Counted from the stretch's first letter, positions 1 to 7,433 are shown. The stretch is DNA of 9,389 bases from Ramlibacter sp. (GCA_023701085.1 JAMPXR010000070.1:1-9389), one strand, 5' to 3'. The notes: generated by a model from the letters alone, not told the origin. Translations and numbers: made by a program.

Positions 1-438
1 ACGATCCATTACGAGAATCCGCTGAACGTGGTGGGCACGGTGCCTTACTGGGGCGAACAGGTGCTGCTGTGCAAGCGCAACATCGAGCCGCGCTGGGGCA
101 AGTGGACCCTGCCCGCCGGCTTCATGGAACTGGGCGAGACGACGCAGCAAGGTGCCGTGCGCGAAACCGAGGAAGAGGCCGGGGCCCAGATCGAACTGGA
201 AGGCCTGCTGACGGTGCTGAGCGTGCCGCGCGTGAGCCAGGTCCATCTTTTCTACCGTGCGCGCCTGCTCAGCGAACGCTTCGATCCCGGCCATGAAACG
301 ATCGAGGCCCGGCTGTTCGCCGAACGCGACGTCCCCTGGGATGAAATCGCTTTCAAGACCGTGCGGGAAACCCTGCTGCGCTTCTTCGAGGACCGGCGCC
401 GAGGGCGCTTCGAAGTCCACAACATCGACATCGCCTGA
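1..438 (+). CDS. Nudix hydrolase, 5' end missing (145 codons visible)
   Basis: The frame is open from base 1, so the gene starts outside the window; the GTG at 28 lies inside conserved sequence and is not the likely start. Visible codons 40-62 form a Nudix box that fits GX5EX7REUXEEXGU, except that the first U position is Thr (GFMELGE, then RETEEEAGA). The box glutamates bind the metal that drives hydrolysis of a nucleoside diphosphate linked to another group. The segment before it, ending in TIHYENPLNVVGTVPYW, resembles Nudix proteins that begin with a small zinc ribbon, and that ribbon would be in the missing part (inference). It is cytosolic, with no signal peptide or membrane segment seen. 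The substrate cannot be told; NAD(H)- or ADP-ribose-type compounds are possible for this subgroup. The stop is TGA at 436-438, and the gene converges with the kinase gene 60 nt away. Confidence 0.9.
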   Translation, partial: TIHYENPLNVVGTVPYWGEQVLLCKRNIEPRWGKWTLPAGFMELGETTQQGAVRETEEEAGAQIELEGLLTVLSVPRVSQVHLFYRARLLSERFDPGHETIEARLFAERDVPWDEIAFKTVRETLLRFFEDRRRGRFEVHNIDIA

Positions 439-457
439 GCCGCGCGTGAACGGCGTC

Positions 458-473
458 AGGGCGCGACCGCCCT
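458..473. terminator. Perfect 6-bp hairpin between convergent genes, possible terminator
   Basis: AGGGCG and CGCCCT pair around a CGAC tetraloop in the 60-nt gap between the Nudix and kinase stop codons. The position suits a bidirectional terminator, but neither strand has a run of T after the stem, so it is at best a weak or factor-assisted one. Confidence 0.3.
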
Positions 474-498
474 CGGCCGCCGCCACCCGTCGACAACC

Positions 499-2676
499 CT
501 AGTTCCTGACCCTGCTCTCCTCGCGCAGCCTGGCTTCCTCGCGGCGCTTGACGCAAAGCGGATGGTTCCTGGCCCCGGGCTTTTCGCATTGCTCGGCCAG
601 GCAGAACTCCTTCGACAGGAACACCTTGTCCCGGCACGCCTCGGCCGGGTTCGGCGCGGTCGGCGCGGCCTGCGGGGCGGCCGCCAATCGCCGCTCTTCG
701 ATCTTCGGAGGCGGCGGTGGGGGCTCTTCACGGCGGGTTTCGACCGCCACGGGGGGCTCCGCCTGCGCCTTGGCTGTGGCGGCCGTGCGCCGCGCCGGTG
801 CGACCCTGGCGACAGGCGCTGCAGGCCTTGCCGCCGCGACGCTCTCGGCGGGCGGAGCACTCGCGGCAGGCGGGACGGTCTCGGCGGGCGCCGCCGGCGC
901 TGCCACGGGCGCAGGCGCTGGTGCTTGCGTTGGCGCAGCGACGGCGGCCACATGGTCGGCGGCGACAACGCCCGGCGAGGGCGCGGAACCCCGGCTCGCC
1001 GTCGCGGTGGCGGCCGATTCGACACCTCCCCTGTCCATCATCATCAAGGCGGCAACACCGACGGCGGCCAGGGCGGCGACCGCCGCCACTGCGGCGATCA
1101 AGGGCCTGCGGCGCGCCGGCGTGCCGGCGACCGCGGCGCCAGTCGCGGACTGCGGCTGCGGCTGCGGCGCGTCCGCCGCAGAGGCCGCCAACGCCGCGGA
1201 GAGATCCGGCGGATCCAGGAAGATCGCCGTGGCTTCCGGATCCGCGGCCGGCGCGGGCGGCGCCTGCGGCTCGCGAGGCTCCACGACCGTGTTCGTGAAA
1301 TCCTCCGACGGCTGTTCCTGTTGCGCGGCGATTCCGGGTAATTTGGCGCCTGAGGACGCCCGCACGGCGTCCAGGGCCGGCGTCGCCGCGATCGGCGCCA
1401 TGTCGGTGGCGGCCTGCGGCGAAATGGCCGGCCCCGGCGGCAGGGTCTGGTCGGCGGACCGCTGCGCCTCGGGGAGCGGCAATGGCGCGGGCACCGGGTC
1501 GCTGCCCGCGCGCTGGCGGGTGGCTTTCAGGTCTTCTGCGCCCGATGGCGTGTCCGAACCCATGAGGACCGTGTCGCTGAACGAGCCGGTCGCCGCGGAA
1601 AGCTTGCGCAGGCGCCGCCGGGCGAGGTCCGCATAAATGCCGTCGGGGAATTTGTTCAGGAACCCTTCCACTTCCTCGGGGTCGGAGGAGTCCCTGACGT
1701 CCTTCCAGTACACCAGTTCGATTTCCTGCGTCACCGTGGAGCCGCTGGTGGGCGAATTGCCGGTACCGGTGGCCGACCGGGGCGGCCTGGAACCGGCGCC
1801 GTCCATTTTCCTCAGAGGGTCCGCCGGCGGCACGATGGTGGCGTCCTCGGCGCGGCGTATGGCGGACTGCAGCGCCGCCGCGAAGTCCCGCGCGCTGGCA
1901 AAGCGCTGCTCACGGTCCTTGGCGAGCGCGCGCGCCACCACCGCGTCGATGGCCGAGGGCAGCCGGCTGTTGAACGTGCTCGGCGGCGGCGGCGTGTGGC
2001 CGATGATCTGGTGGATGATGGAAAAATCGTTGTCGCCGTCGAACGGCCGCTTGTCGGTCAGCAACTGGTACAGCACCACGCCGACCGAGAACAGGTCGGC
2101 GCGCGCATCGGTCTTCTGGCCCTGCACCTGCTCGGGCGACATGTACTTCAGCGTGCCCACCATGCTGCCCTGGGTGCGCGTCGCCTCGCCGGAATTCTGG
2201 ATGCGCGCCACGCCGAAATCGGTGAGCTTGACGCGGCCTCCCGGCTCGATCAGCAGGTTGGCCGGCTTGATGTCGCGATGCACGACGCCCTGCTTGTGCG
2301 CGTAATCCAGCGCCGAAAGCAGGTCGCGGATCATCTTCAGGGACTGTTCGAGCGAATAGCGGCTGCCCTTGTCGAGGTAGTGCTTCAGATCCTCGCCCTG
2401 GATGTACTCCATCACCAGGAAGGCGATGTCCCCGTCGCGGTCGGAGTCGTAAACGCTGACGATGTTGGGATGCTGCAGGCGAGCCGCCGATCTGGCCTCG
2501 GTACGAAAGCGGACCTCGTATTCGGTCGCGGCCTCCTCGGACAGGTTCTCCACCTTGACGGTCTTGATCGCGACGCGGCGCTCGAGGTTCGGGTCCCGGC
2601 CCTCGTACACGATCCCCATCGCGCCCCTGCCGAGCACGCGGACCAGGTCATAGCGGCCAAGCTTCTTGAGACTCAC
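499..2676 (-). CDS. Transmembrane Hanks-type Ser/Thr protein kinase, PknB-like (725 aa)
   Basis: This kinase transfers phosphate from ATP to Ser/Thr residues. The kinase domain spans about residues 9-275 with all key residues present: glycine loop G16-x-G18-x-x-G21, ATP lysine K38, helix-C glutamate E60, HRD with D135 (an RD kinase), N140, DFG D153, SPE E182 and D194. T166, T168, S171 and T175 in the activation segment are possible autophosphorylation sites. Residues 319-359 form a short module (YWKDV...FLNKFPDG...LARRRL) seen after kinase domains in other proteobacterial kinases. One membrane helix (about 525-547) follows an RRR triplet, which puts the kinase in the cytoplasm and the C-terminus outside. 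The outer part is Ala/Pro-rich (552-680) and ends in four cysteines at 681, 692, 697 and 708. The start is GTG, with AGGA 10 nt upstream; an in-frame TGA lies shortly before it and no ATG is available. The FHA-cyclase gene lies 114 nt upstream. The target is unknown. Confidence 0.92.
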   Translation of the reverse strand: MSLKKLGRYDLVRVLGRGAMGIVYEGRDPNLERRVAIKTVKVENLSEEAATEYEVRFRTEARSAARLQHPNIVSVYDSDRDGDIAFLVMEYIQGEDLKHYLDKGSRYSLEQSLKMIRDLLSALDYAHKQGVVHRDIKPANLLIEPGGRVKLTDFGVARIQNSGEATRTQGSMVGTLKYMSPEQVQGQKTDARADLFSVGVVLYQLLTDKRPFDGDNDFSIIHQIIGHTPPPPSTFNSRLPSAIDAVVARALAKDREQRFASARDFAAALQSAIRRAEDATIVPPADPLRKMDGAGSRPPRSATGTGNSPTSGSTVTQEIELVYWKDVRDSSDPEEVEGFLNKFPDGIYADLARRRLRKLSAATGSFSDTVLMGSDTPSGAEDLKATRQRAGSDPVPAPLPLPEAQRSADQTLPPGPAISPQAATDMAPIAATPALDAVRASSGAKLPGIAAQQEQPSEDFTNTVVEPREPQAPPAPAADPEATAIFLDPPDLSAALAASAADAPQPQPQSATGAAVAGTPARRRPLIAAVAAVAALAAVGVAALMMMDRGGVESAATATASRGSAPSPGVVAADHVAAVAAPTQAPAPAPVAAPAAPAETVPPAASAPPAESVAAARPAAPVARVAPARRTAATAKAQAEPPVAVETRREEPPPPPPKIEERRLAAAPQAAPTAPNPAEACRDKVFLSKEFCLAEQCEKPGARNHPLCVKRREEARLREESRVRN

Positions 2677-2708
2677 GACAAGGGCGTCCTGGTAGCGGCG
2701 GAATATTC

Positions 2709-2714
2709 ATTCTA
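2709..2714 (-). promoter_or_regulatory. Candidate -10 hexamer TAGAAT upstream of the kinase gene
   Basis: TAGAAT matches five of six bases of the sigma-70 -10 box and lies 33 nt before the kinase GTG, in the 114-nt gap after the cyclase gene. I see no -35 box at a suitable distance, so this is only a weak candidate for an internal promoter. The same hexamer also lies upstream of the cyclase gene. Confidence 0.2.
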
Positions 2715-2790
2715 GCCCGCGCCTGCCGCGCGACCCCGCTTGCGGCGGCCCGCTGTCTCGTACCGGATACGCAGGATTTCCCGCAGAAAC

Positions 2791-3687
2791 TCAGGTCGTC
2801 ACCGAATACAGCACGAGCGGCGAGCTTTCAGCGTCACGCGAACAACCCAGGGTGATCTGACCGTGACCGACCAGCTGGCACTCCGTGCGGCGCAGCACGA
2901 CGGGCTCGCTCTGGTTGCCGGCATAGACCCAGGTGCCGAAACTCGAGGTGTCGTTCAGGATGAAGTGGCCGGCGCGCCATTCGATGGTGGCATGCACGCG
3001 CGACACGCGGGAGTCGTTCAGCGACAACGAAGCGGACGCGGCCCGGCCCAGTGTGAGCCTTTCTCCGCTCGGCTCGAGGCGCAACGACTGACCCAGGGCG
3101 GAGAGCTCGAGCAGGCCGTGCCCCGTGGCCTTGACCTTCGACATGGACATGCCCATGACCGTGACCTCGCTGTCGCGATCCGGCTGCCAGTCGACGCGGA
3201 ATACGGCGGTGGCCTCGGTCTTGCCGCGCAGGTAGATCAGCCCGATGCTGCGCAGCCGCGCCTGCTGCAACGGATCCAGCGCATCGCGCACGCGCTGCGT
3301 CGTGAGGATCTGCTCGGCGCCGGCCAGGTCCGCGAGGCGGGCCGCGCTGTTGACGGCGTCGCCGTAGCAGTCACCGTCGATCTCGACCACTTCACCGGAT
3401 TCGACGCCGATCTGCATCTGCACCGCGGGAGCGCCGCCGCCCGGATGGACCGGCTGCTGCTGCAGCCGGCTCTGGATCGCGATGCAGGCCGCGAGCGCGC
3501 CGGCTTCGTCCGGGAAGACCACGAACAGGCCGTCGCCCAGCAGTTTGACCACCCGGCCGCTGTGCTGTTCGAAGGTCTTGCCGAGCGCGCCGGTCAGTTG
3601 CGTCACGAAGCGTCCGGCGGTCTCGTCGCCGAGCCGCTCGAAGATGCCAGTGCTGCCGACCAGGTCCGCGAAAACAACGGTTGGCAC
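2791..3687 (-). CDS. Class III adenylate cyclase with C-terminal FHA domain (298 aa)
   Basis: This protein is predicted to make cAMP from ATP. The cyclase domain (about residues 1-165) has the full class III residue set: metal-binding D8 (FADLVGST) and D52 (LLGDG), adenine-selecting K48 and D106, and transition-state N113 and R117 (VNSAARL). The Lys/Asp pair points to ATP rather than GTP. Residues about 190-298 form an FHA domain, which binds phosphothreonine: G214-R215, S229, R230 and H232, and the DTSSFGT turn at 246-252. No membrane segment or signal peptide is seen, so it should be cytosolic. Class III domains work as dimers. The start is GTG at 3687; the reading frame continues upstream to a TAG but offers no ATG, and there is no clear Shine-Dalgarno sequence. 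The Ser/Thr kinase gene follows on the same strand, making it a plausible source of the phosphothreonine the FHA domain reads (inference). Confidence 0.92.
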   Translation of the reverse strand: MPTVVFADLVGSTGIFERLGDETAGRFVTQLTGALGKTFEQHSGRVVKLLGDGLFVVFPDEAGALAACIAIQSRLQQQPVHPGGGAPAVQMQIGVESGEVVEIDGDCYGDAVNSAARLADLAGAEQILTTQRVRDALDPLQQARLRSIGLIYLRGKTEATAVFRVDWQPDRDSEVTVMGMSMSKVKATGHGLLELSALGQSLRLEPSGERLTLGRAASASLSLNDSRVSRVHATIEWRAGHFILNDTSSFGTWVYAGNQSEPVVLRRTECQLVGHGQITLGCSRDAESSPLVLYSVTT

Positions 3688-3738
3688 GATGAGTGGAGCG
3701 CCCCCGGGTTGGTGAGGTGGATGATCCCTGTCGCGTCG

Positions 3739-3744
3739 ATTCTA
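3739..3744 (-). promoter_or_regulatory. Candidate -10 hexamer TAGAAT upstream of the cyclase gene
   Basis: TAGAAT (five of six bases of the consensus) lies 51 nt before the cyclase GTG, in the 147-nt gap between the tRNA terminator and the cyclase. The nearest -35-like hexamer (TTGCTG, 3772-3777) is about 27 nt away, which is too far. A promoter must exist in this gap because a strong terminator lies just upstream, but its position is uncertain. Confidence 0.25.
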
Positions 3745-3834
3745 TGCGCGGCCGCGCGCGGCTCGCCAGCGCAGCAATCGGGCACTGCGACGCCCATAAA
3801 GGCGCGGTACACGAAGCGGGCAGCCGCGATGGGC

Positions 3835-3874
3835 AAGAAAAAGCGGGCTGCGACCCGTTGGCCGCAGCCCGCTT
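3835..3874 (-). terminator. Strong rho-independent terminator after tRNA-Pro
   Basis: On the minus strand a perfect 12-bp stem (AAGCGGGCTGCG pairing with CGCAGCCCGCTT, + strand arms 3841-3852 and 3863-3874) encloses a 10-nt loop and runs into TTTTTCTT. It lies 15 nt past the encoded CCA of tRNA-Pro. It should end the tRNA transcript and shield the downstream signalling genes from the translation cluster. Confidence 0.9.
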
Positions 3875-3889
3875 ATCCGGTTTGATGAT

Positions 3890-3966
3890 TGGTCGGCGTG
3901 GCGGGATTCGAACTCGCGACCCCTTGCACCCCATGCAAGTGCGCTACCAGGCTGCGCTACACGCCG
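3890..3966 (-). tRNA. tRNA-Pro, anticodon GGG, CCA encoded (77 nt)
   Basis: The minus strand folds into a full cloverleaf. The 7-bp acceptor stem is CGGCGTG pairing with CACGCCG, followed by discriminator A and encoded CCA. The anticodon stem CTTGC/GCAAG encloses the loop ATGGGGT, which gives anticodon GGG for proline codons CCC and CCU. The T arm carries GTTCGAATC. It lies downstream of the MerR-type regulator gene, with its own -10 box in front and a strong terminator behind, so it can be transcribed on its own. No direct repeat or integrase suggests use as an attachment site. Confidence 0.97.
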
Positions 3967-3977
3967 ACAAGCGTGCG

Positions 3978-3983
3978 ATTATA
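3978..3983 (-). promoter_or_regulatory. -10 box TATAAT of the tRNA-Pro promoter
   Basis: A perfect TATAAT lies 11 nt before the mature tRNA 5' end, so transcription should start about 5 nt upstream of the tRNA. The stretch between the box and the expected start is GC-rich (CGCACGC), as in many stable-RNA promoters under growth-rate control. No good -35 box is seen at 16-18 nt; the sequence there is CCCGCC-like. Confidence 0.65.
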
Positions 3984-4018
3984 ACGCCTGCGCTCAGCGC
4001 GGCGGGTGCTCGCGACCG

Positions 4019-4035
4019 GCACACGGTTCGCGTGC
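4019..4035 (-). terminator. Hairpin just after the MerR-type gene, weak terminator candidate
   Basis: GCACGCG and CGTGTGC pair on the minus strand (7 bp with one G-U) around an AAC loop, 5 nt past the regulator stop codon. A second small stem (GCGC-TGA-GCGC, 3990-4000) follows. Neither runs into a T tract, so transcripts may read through to the tRNA. Confidence 0.25.
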
Positions 4036-4040
4036 GACCC

Positions 4041-4490
4041 TCAATGCGAGGAGGACAGCAGGTCCCGAATCTCGAACAGCTCGCGGCGCACCAGCATCAG
4101 TTCCTGCGAGACCCGGTCGCGCTCCTCGGGCAAGGCGCTGTCCTCGAAGTCCCCGAAGGTCGAGTCCTCGACCTCGATCACTTCCACGCCCTCGAGCATC
4201 ACTTCGCCGGCGCGGCGCTTGTCGCGCTCGATCTGCACGAGCTCCTGCAGCTTGTTGCGCGCGCCGCTGATCGTGAAGCCCTGGTCGTACAGCAGGTCGC
4301 GGATGCGCCGGATCATCAGCACTTCATGATGCTGGTAATAGCGCCGGTTGCCGCGCCGCTTCATGGGCCGCAATTGGGTGAACTCCTGCTCCCAGTACCG
4401 CAACACATGCGGCTTGACGCCGCAAAGGTCGCTCACTTCCCCGATCGTGAAGTAACGCTTGGCCGGTATGGAGGGGAGTGCTTTCTCCAT
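4041..4490 (-). CDS. MerR-family transcriptional regulator (149 aa)
   Basis: This is a DNA-binding regulator. A MerR winged helix-turn-helix fills residues 12-75: helix-turn-helix at about 14-33 (FTIGEVSDLCGVKPHVLRYW) and wing at about 41-52 (MKRRGNRRYY). The C-terminal part (about 75-149) looks helical and suits dimerisation, with an acidic stretch near 97-122. The only cysteine is C23 inside the DNA-binding domain, so the cysteine cluster of metal-sensing MerR proteins is absent; the effector, if any, is unknown. I place the start at the ATG at 4490 (MEKALPS). A TTG nine bases upstream (4499) is possible but weaker as a codon, and neither has a Shine-Dalgarno sequence. The gene follows ihfA by 98 nt and precedes tRNA-Pro, an arrangement I recall from other proteobacteria. 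A palindrome overlaps its start codon. Confidence 0.9.
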   Translation of the reverse strand: MEKALPSIPAKRYFTIGEVSDLCGVKPHVLRYWEQEFTQLRPMKRRGNRRYYQHHEVLMIRRIRDLLYDQGFTISGARNKLQELVQIERDKRRAGEVMLEGVEVIEVEDSTFGDFEDSALPEERDRVSQELMLVRRELFEIRDLLSSSH

Positions 4491-4501
4491 TGAAATCAAT
4501 G
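4488..4501. promoter_or_regulatory. Perfect 14-bp palindrome over the MerR-type gene start codon
   Basis: CATTGA and TCAATG flank a 2-nt AA spacer. One end is the ATG of the MerR-type gene. MerR proteins bind inverted repeats, so this could be an autoregulatory operator; as RNA it could form a small hairpin over the start. Function is inferred from position only. Confidence 0.4.
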
Positions 4502-4588
4502 TTGTAGGAGAGATAGCTGCTAGGTTACTCTAAGACGAGCCGGCATGCAAAGCCTGTTCACGGGGAAGCGGCGAAGTGTTGCTTGCGT

Positions 4589-4957
4589 TCACTCGCCGGC
4601 GTCGCCGCTGCCCTGGATCTGTTCCTTGAGCTTGTGGCTGGCGTGGAAGGTGACCACGCGGCGCGCCTGGATCGGAATCGCCTCGCCGGTGCGGGGGTTG
4701 CGCCCCGGGCGGGGTGCCTTGGTGCGGATCTGGAAATTGCCGAAGCCGGAGATCTTCACGTCCTTGCCCTCGACCAGGCTGTCGGAGATCAGGTCGAAGA
4801 ATGCGTCGATCATGTCCTTGGATTCGCGCTTGTTCAAGCCGATCTGTTCGAACAGCAGTTCCGCCAGCTGAGCCTTCGTCAATGCCGGCGTTTCCAGGGT
4901 TTCGACCGCGAAGTCCATGGTGTCTGGTTTCTGGATTGTTGTGGCGAGCGCGGCCAT
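4589..4957 (-). CDS. ihfA: Integration host factor subunit alpha (IHF-alpha, 122 aa)
   Basis: IHF-alpha pairs with IHF-beta to bind specific sites in the minor groove and bend DNA sharply, acting in nucleoid structure, promoter control and recombination. The HU/IHF fold runs from about residue 25 (ALTKAQLAE) to 112. The beta-arm carries [13 protein letters not shown], with P88 matching the E. coli intercalating proline P65, followed by the ARRVVTF strand. The protein has about 23 extra N-terminal residues compared with E. coli. I keep this start because the ATG at 4957 has AGGGGG 7 nt upstream. The alternative ATG at 4918, which gives 109 residues, has no comparable site. The start lies 4 nt after the pheT stop codon, so the two genes are almost certainly co-transcribed and probably translationally coupled. 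The pairing pheT-ihfA is classic in proteobacteria. Confidence 0.96.
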   Translation of the reverse strand: MAALATTIQKPDTMDFAVETLETPALTKAQLAELLFEQIGLNKRESKDMIDAFFDLISDSLVEGKDVKISGFGNFQIRTKAPRPGRNPRTGEAIPIQARRVVTFHASHKLKEQIQGSGDAGE

Positions 4958-4961
4958 ACGA

Positions 4962-7379
4962 CTACCCCCTCAGGCGTCCGCCCAGACGGCCGGCGATCCG
5001 GTCCACCACCGCCTTGACGGCCGAGTCGATCTGTTCGTCGGTCAGTGTGGCTTCGCCGCTGGCCAGCGTCAAGCGGACGGCGAAGCTTTTTTCATGCGCG
5101 CCCAGGGCGGGCGCCGCCTGCTTGGGCTTGTAGACGTCGAACAGCCAGGCATCGCGCAGCAGCCCGCCCGAGTCGGCCGAATGGATCGCTTCCATCAGGG
5201 CGCCGTGGGTCACCGAATCGGCGACGATGACGGCGATGTCCCGCTGCACCGGCTGGAACTTGGGCACCGGCTCGAACGCGGCGACCTGCCGCGCCAGCAC
5301 GGCATCGAGGTCGAGTTCGAACAGCACGGGCGAGTGCGCCAATTCCCATTGCTGGCGCCAGCGCGGATGCAGTTCCCCGACGACGCCCACCTCGCGGCCG
5401 TCCAGCCACACGCTCGCGCAGCGCCCGGGGTGCATGGCCGGATGCGATGCGGGTTCGAACCGCGCCTTGCGCGGCGACAGCAGCGCCTCCACGTCGCCCT
5501 TGGCGTCGAAGAAATCGACAGCGCCGCCCTTGCGCGCCCATTGCAGCCCGTCCGCATCCCCGTAAGCCAGCCCGGCCACCCGCATCGGCTGATGGATGCC
5601 CTTCACGGTCGTATCGGTGGTCGCGACCGACCCGTCGCGCAGGAACACGCGGCCCAGTTCGAAAACCCGCACCCGTTCCGCCTTGCGGTCCAGGTTGAAC
5701 TTGAGCGCCTGCAGCAGGGAGCCGAGCAGCGAAGAGCGCATGACACCCATCTGGCTGGCGATCGGGTTGAGCAGGCGTATCGGATCCGGATTGCCGGCGA
5801 GTTCGCGCTCCCAGCCTTCCTCGACGAAGCTGAAATTGATGGTTTCCTGGTAGCCCAGCGCCGCCAGCACCCGGCGCACCGCGAAGCGGCTGCGACTGGC
5901 CTCCGGCGGCAGCTTGGCCGTGATCGGCGCCAGTGGCGGCGTGGTCGGCAGGCGGCCATAGCCGATGATCCGCACCACCTCTTCGATCAAGTCCTCCTCG
6001 ATCGTCAGATCGAAACGGTAGGGCGGCGGCTCGACGGTCAGGACACCCTCTTCCGCGCTCACCGGCAATCCCAGGCGCGAGAGCGCGTCGCTGCATTGCT
6101 GCTGGGTGATGGGCATGCCGATCACCTTGGCAGCCCGCGCCACGCGCAGGCGTACCGGCTCGCGCTTCGGCAATTCGAGCACCACGTCGTCCATCGGGCC
6201 GGCCTCGCCGCCGCAGATCTCGAGGACGAGGCGCGTGATGCGCTCGATGTGTTCCACGGTCGTGCTCGGGTCCACCCCCCGTTCGAAACGGTGGCCGGCG
6301 TCCGTGGAGAAGTTGTAGCGGCGCGATCTCCCCTGGATGGCCTGCGGCCACCAGAACGCGGCTTCGACGTAGACGTTGCGGGTGTCGTCCGACACGGCGG
6401 TCCAGTCGCCGCCCATGATGCCGGCGAGCGACTCCACCTGCTTGTCGGCGGCGATCACGCCCACGGCCTCGTCCACCGTGACCGTGCTGCCGTTCAGGAG
6501 CTTGAGCGATTCGCCCGGCCGGCCCCAGCGCACTTCCAGCGCGCCGTGGATCTTGTCGTAATCGAATATGTGGGACGGGCGACCGAACTCGAACATCACG
6601 TAGTTCGAGATGTCCACCAGCGCCGTGACGCTGCGCTGGCCGCAGCGTGCCAGCCGATCCACCATCCATTGGGGCGTCTTGGCCCGCGTGTCGACCTTGC
6701 GCACGATGCGCCCCGAGAACCGGCCGCACAGGTCGGGCGCCAGCACCTTGATCTTCAGCTTCGCGTCGTGCACCGGCTGGACCGGCGCGAACTCGGGCTG
6801 CTTGAGCGGGCTGCCCGTCAGGGCCGACAACTCGCGCGCGACGCCGAACACGCTCAGGGCATGCGCCAGGTTGGGCGTGAGCTTCAACGTGAACAAGGTG
6901 TCATCGAGCTGGAGGACCTCGCGCACGTCCGCGCCCGGCACGGCGGCGGCGTCCAGTTCGAGAAGCCCGCCATGGTCGTCGGCAAGCTGGAGCTCGCGCG
7001 CCGAGCACAGCATGCCCTGGCTTTCCACGCCGCGCAGCTTGCCCAGCTGGATCTGCAACGGCTTGCCGTCCTCGCCCGCCGGAAGCTGCGCACCCACCAG
7101 CGCGCACGGCACCTTGATGCCGGCGCGCGCGTTTGGCGCCCCGCAAACGATGTTGAGCAAGTCGCCCTGCCCGACATCGACCTGGCACACGCGCAGGCGG
7201 TCGGCGTTGGGGTGCTGCTGTGCCTGTTTGATCTCGCCGACCACCACGCGCGTGAACGGCGGCGCCACGGGGCGCAGTTCTTCCACCTCCAGCCCGCCCA
7301 TGGTGAGCGTCTCGGCCAGTTGTTGCGTGCTCAGCGGCGGATTGCAGAATTCGCGCAGCCAGGACTCGGGAAATTGCAT
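4962..7379 (-). CDS. pheT: Phenylalanine-tRNA ligase beta subunit (805 aa)
   Basis: This is the beta subunit of the cytosolic alpha2-beta2 enzyme that charges tRNA-Phe with phenylalanine. The length is normal for the bacterial long form. Domains run in the expected order: N-terminal B1 (about 1-39), EMAP-like tRNA-binding domain (about 40-150, with HPNADRLRV and GMLCS), B3/B4 editing domain (about 210-390), B5 (about 408-475, [16 protein letters not shown]), the synthetase-like core (about 485-690) and the FDX-ACB anticodon-binding domain (about 711-803). H270 (RPSHIFD) and E339 (YVEAAFW) seem to match the editing-site His and Glu of the E. coli enzyme, so clearing of mischarged Tyr-tRNA is probably intact (inference). 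The start ATG ([11 protein letters not shown]) is the family start, but I see no Shine-Dalgarno sequence before it. pheS ends 54 nt upstream. Confidence 0.98.
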   Translation of the reverse strand: MQFPESWLREFCNPPLSTQQLAETLTMGGLEVEELRPVAPPFTRVVVGEIKQAQQHPNADRLRVCQVDVGQGDLLNIVCGAPNARAGIKVPCALVGAQLPAGEDGKPLQIQLGKLRGVESQGMLCSARELQLADDHGGLLELDAAAVPGADVREVLQLDDTLFTLKLTPNLAHALSVFGVARELSALTGSPLKQPEFAPVQPVHDAKLKIKVLAPDLCGRFSGRIVRKVDTRAKTPQWMVDRLARCGQRSVTALVDISNYVMFEFGRPSHIFDYDKIHGALEVRWGRPGESLKLLNGSTVTVDEAVGVIAADKQVESLAGIMGGDWTAVSDDTRNVYVEAAFWWPQAIQGRSRRYNFSTDAGHRFERGVDPSTTVEHIERITRLVLEICGGEAGPMDDVVLELPKREPVRLRVARAAKVIGMPITQQQCSDALSRLGLPVSAEEGVLTVEPPPYRFDLTIEEDLIEEVVRIIGYGRLPTTPPLAPITAKLPPEASRSRFAVRRVLAALGYQETINFSFVEEGWERELAGNPDPIRLLNPIASQMGVMRSSLLGSLLQALKFNLDRKAERVRVFELGRVFLRDGSVATTDTTVKGIHQPMRVAGLAYGDADGLQWARKGGAVDFFDAKGDVEALLSPRKARFEPASHPAMHPGRCASVWLDGREVGVVGELHPRWRQQWELAHSPVLFELDLDAVLARQVAAFEPVPKFQPVQRDIAVIVADSVTHGALMEAIHSADSGGLLRDAWLFDVYKPKQAAPALGAHEKSFAVRLTLASGEATLTDEQIDSAVKAVVDRIAGRLGGRLRG
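4965..4970 (-). promoter_or_regulatory. Shine-Dalgarno AGGGGG of ihfA, inside the pheT 3' end
   Basis: AGGGGG lies 7 nt before the ATG at 4957 and is made of the last sense codons of pheT. It decides in favour of the long ihfA start and ties ihfA translation to ribosomes finishing pheT. Confidence 0.75.
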
Positions 7380-7433
7380 GGTGGTCGTATTCGTGGAATT
7401 GGGTTCGCCCGGTCTACTCTTCGGGGGGAGCCA

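Noticed and set aside
548..1636. A 362-codon plus-strand frame rich in Ala and Gly, antisense to the kinase tail
   Set aside because: The composition is what the reverse of Ala/Pro-rich coding sequence gives; no domain, no ribosome site, and the minus-strand kinase explains the region.
2701..2708. Palindrome GAATATTC before the kinase start
   Set aside because: Eight bases is short enough to occur by chance and no partner site or repeated copy is seen.
2740..3885. A 381-codon plus-strand frame antisense to the cyclase and running into the tRNA terminator
   Set aside because: No family resemblance and it overlaps a complete cyclase-FHA gene and the terminator hairpin.
3890..3966. tRNA-Pro as an integration site for a mobile element
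   Set aside because: No repeat of the tRNA 3' end, integrase or foreign-looking genes occur nearby; the flanking genes are ordinary chromosomal ones.
4491..4499. TTG start for the MerR-type gene, adding three residues
   Set aside because: TTG is a rare start, no ribosome site supports it, and the ATG at 4490 gives the MEK... N-terminus expected for the family; not fully excluded.
4560..4600. Imperfect stem around the ihfA stop codon as a terminator between ihfA and the MerR-type gene
   Set aside because: The pairing (GGCGAGTG-like, with a bulge) is weak and there is no T tract after it.
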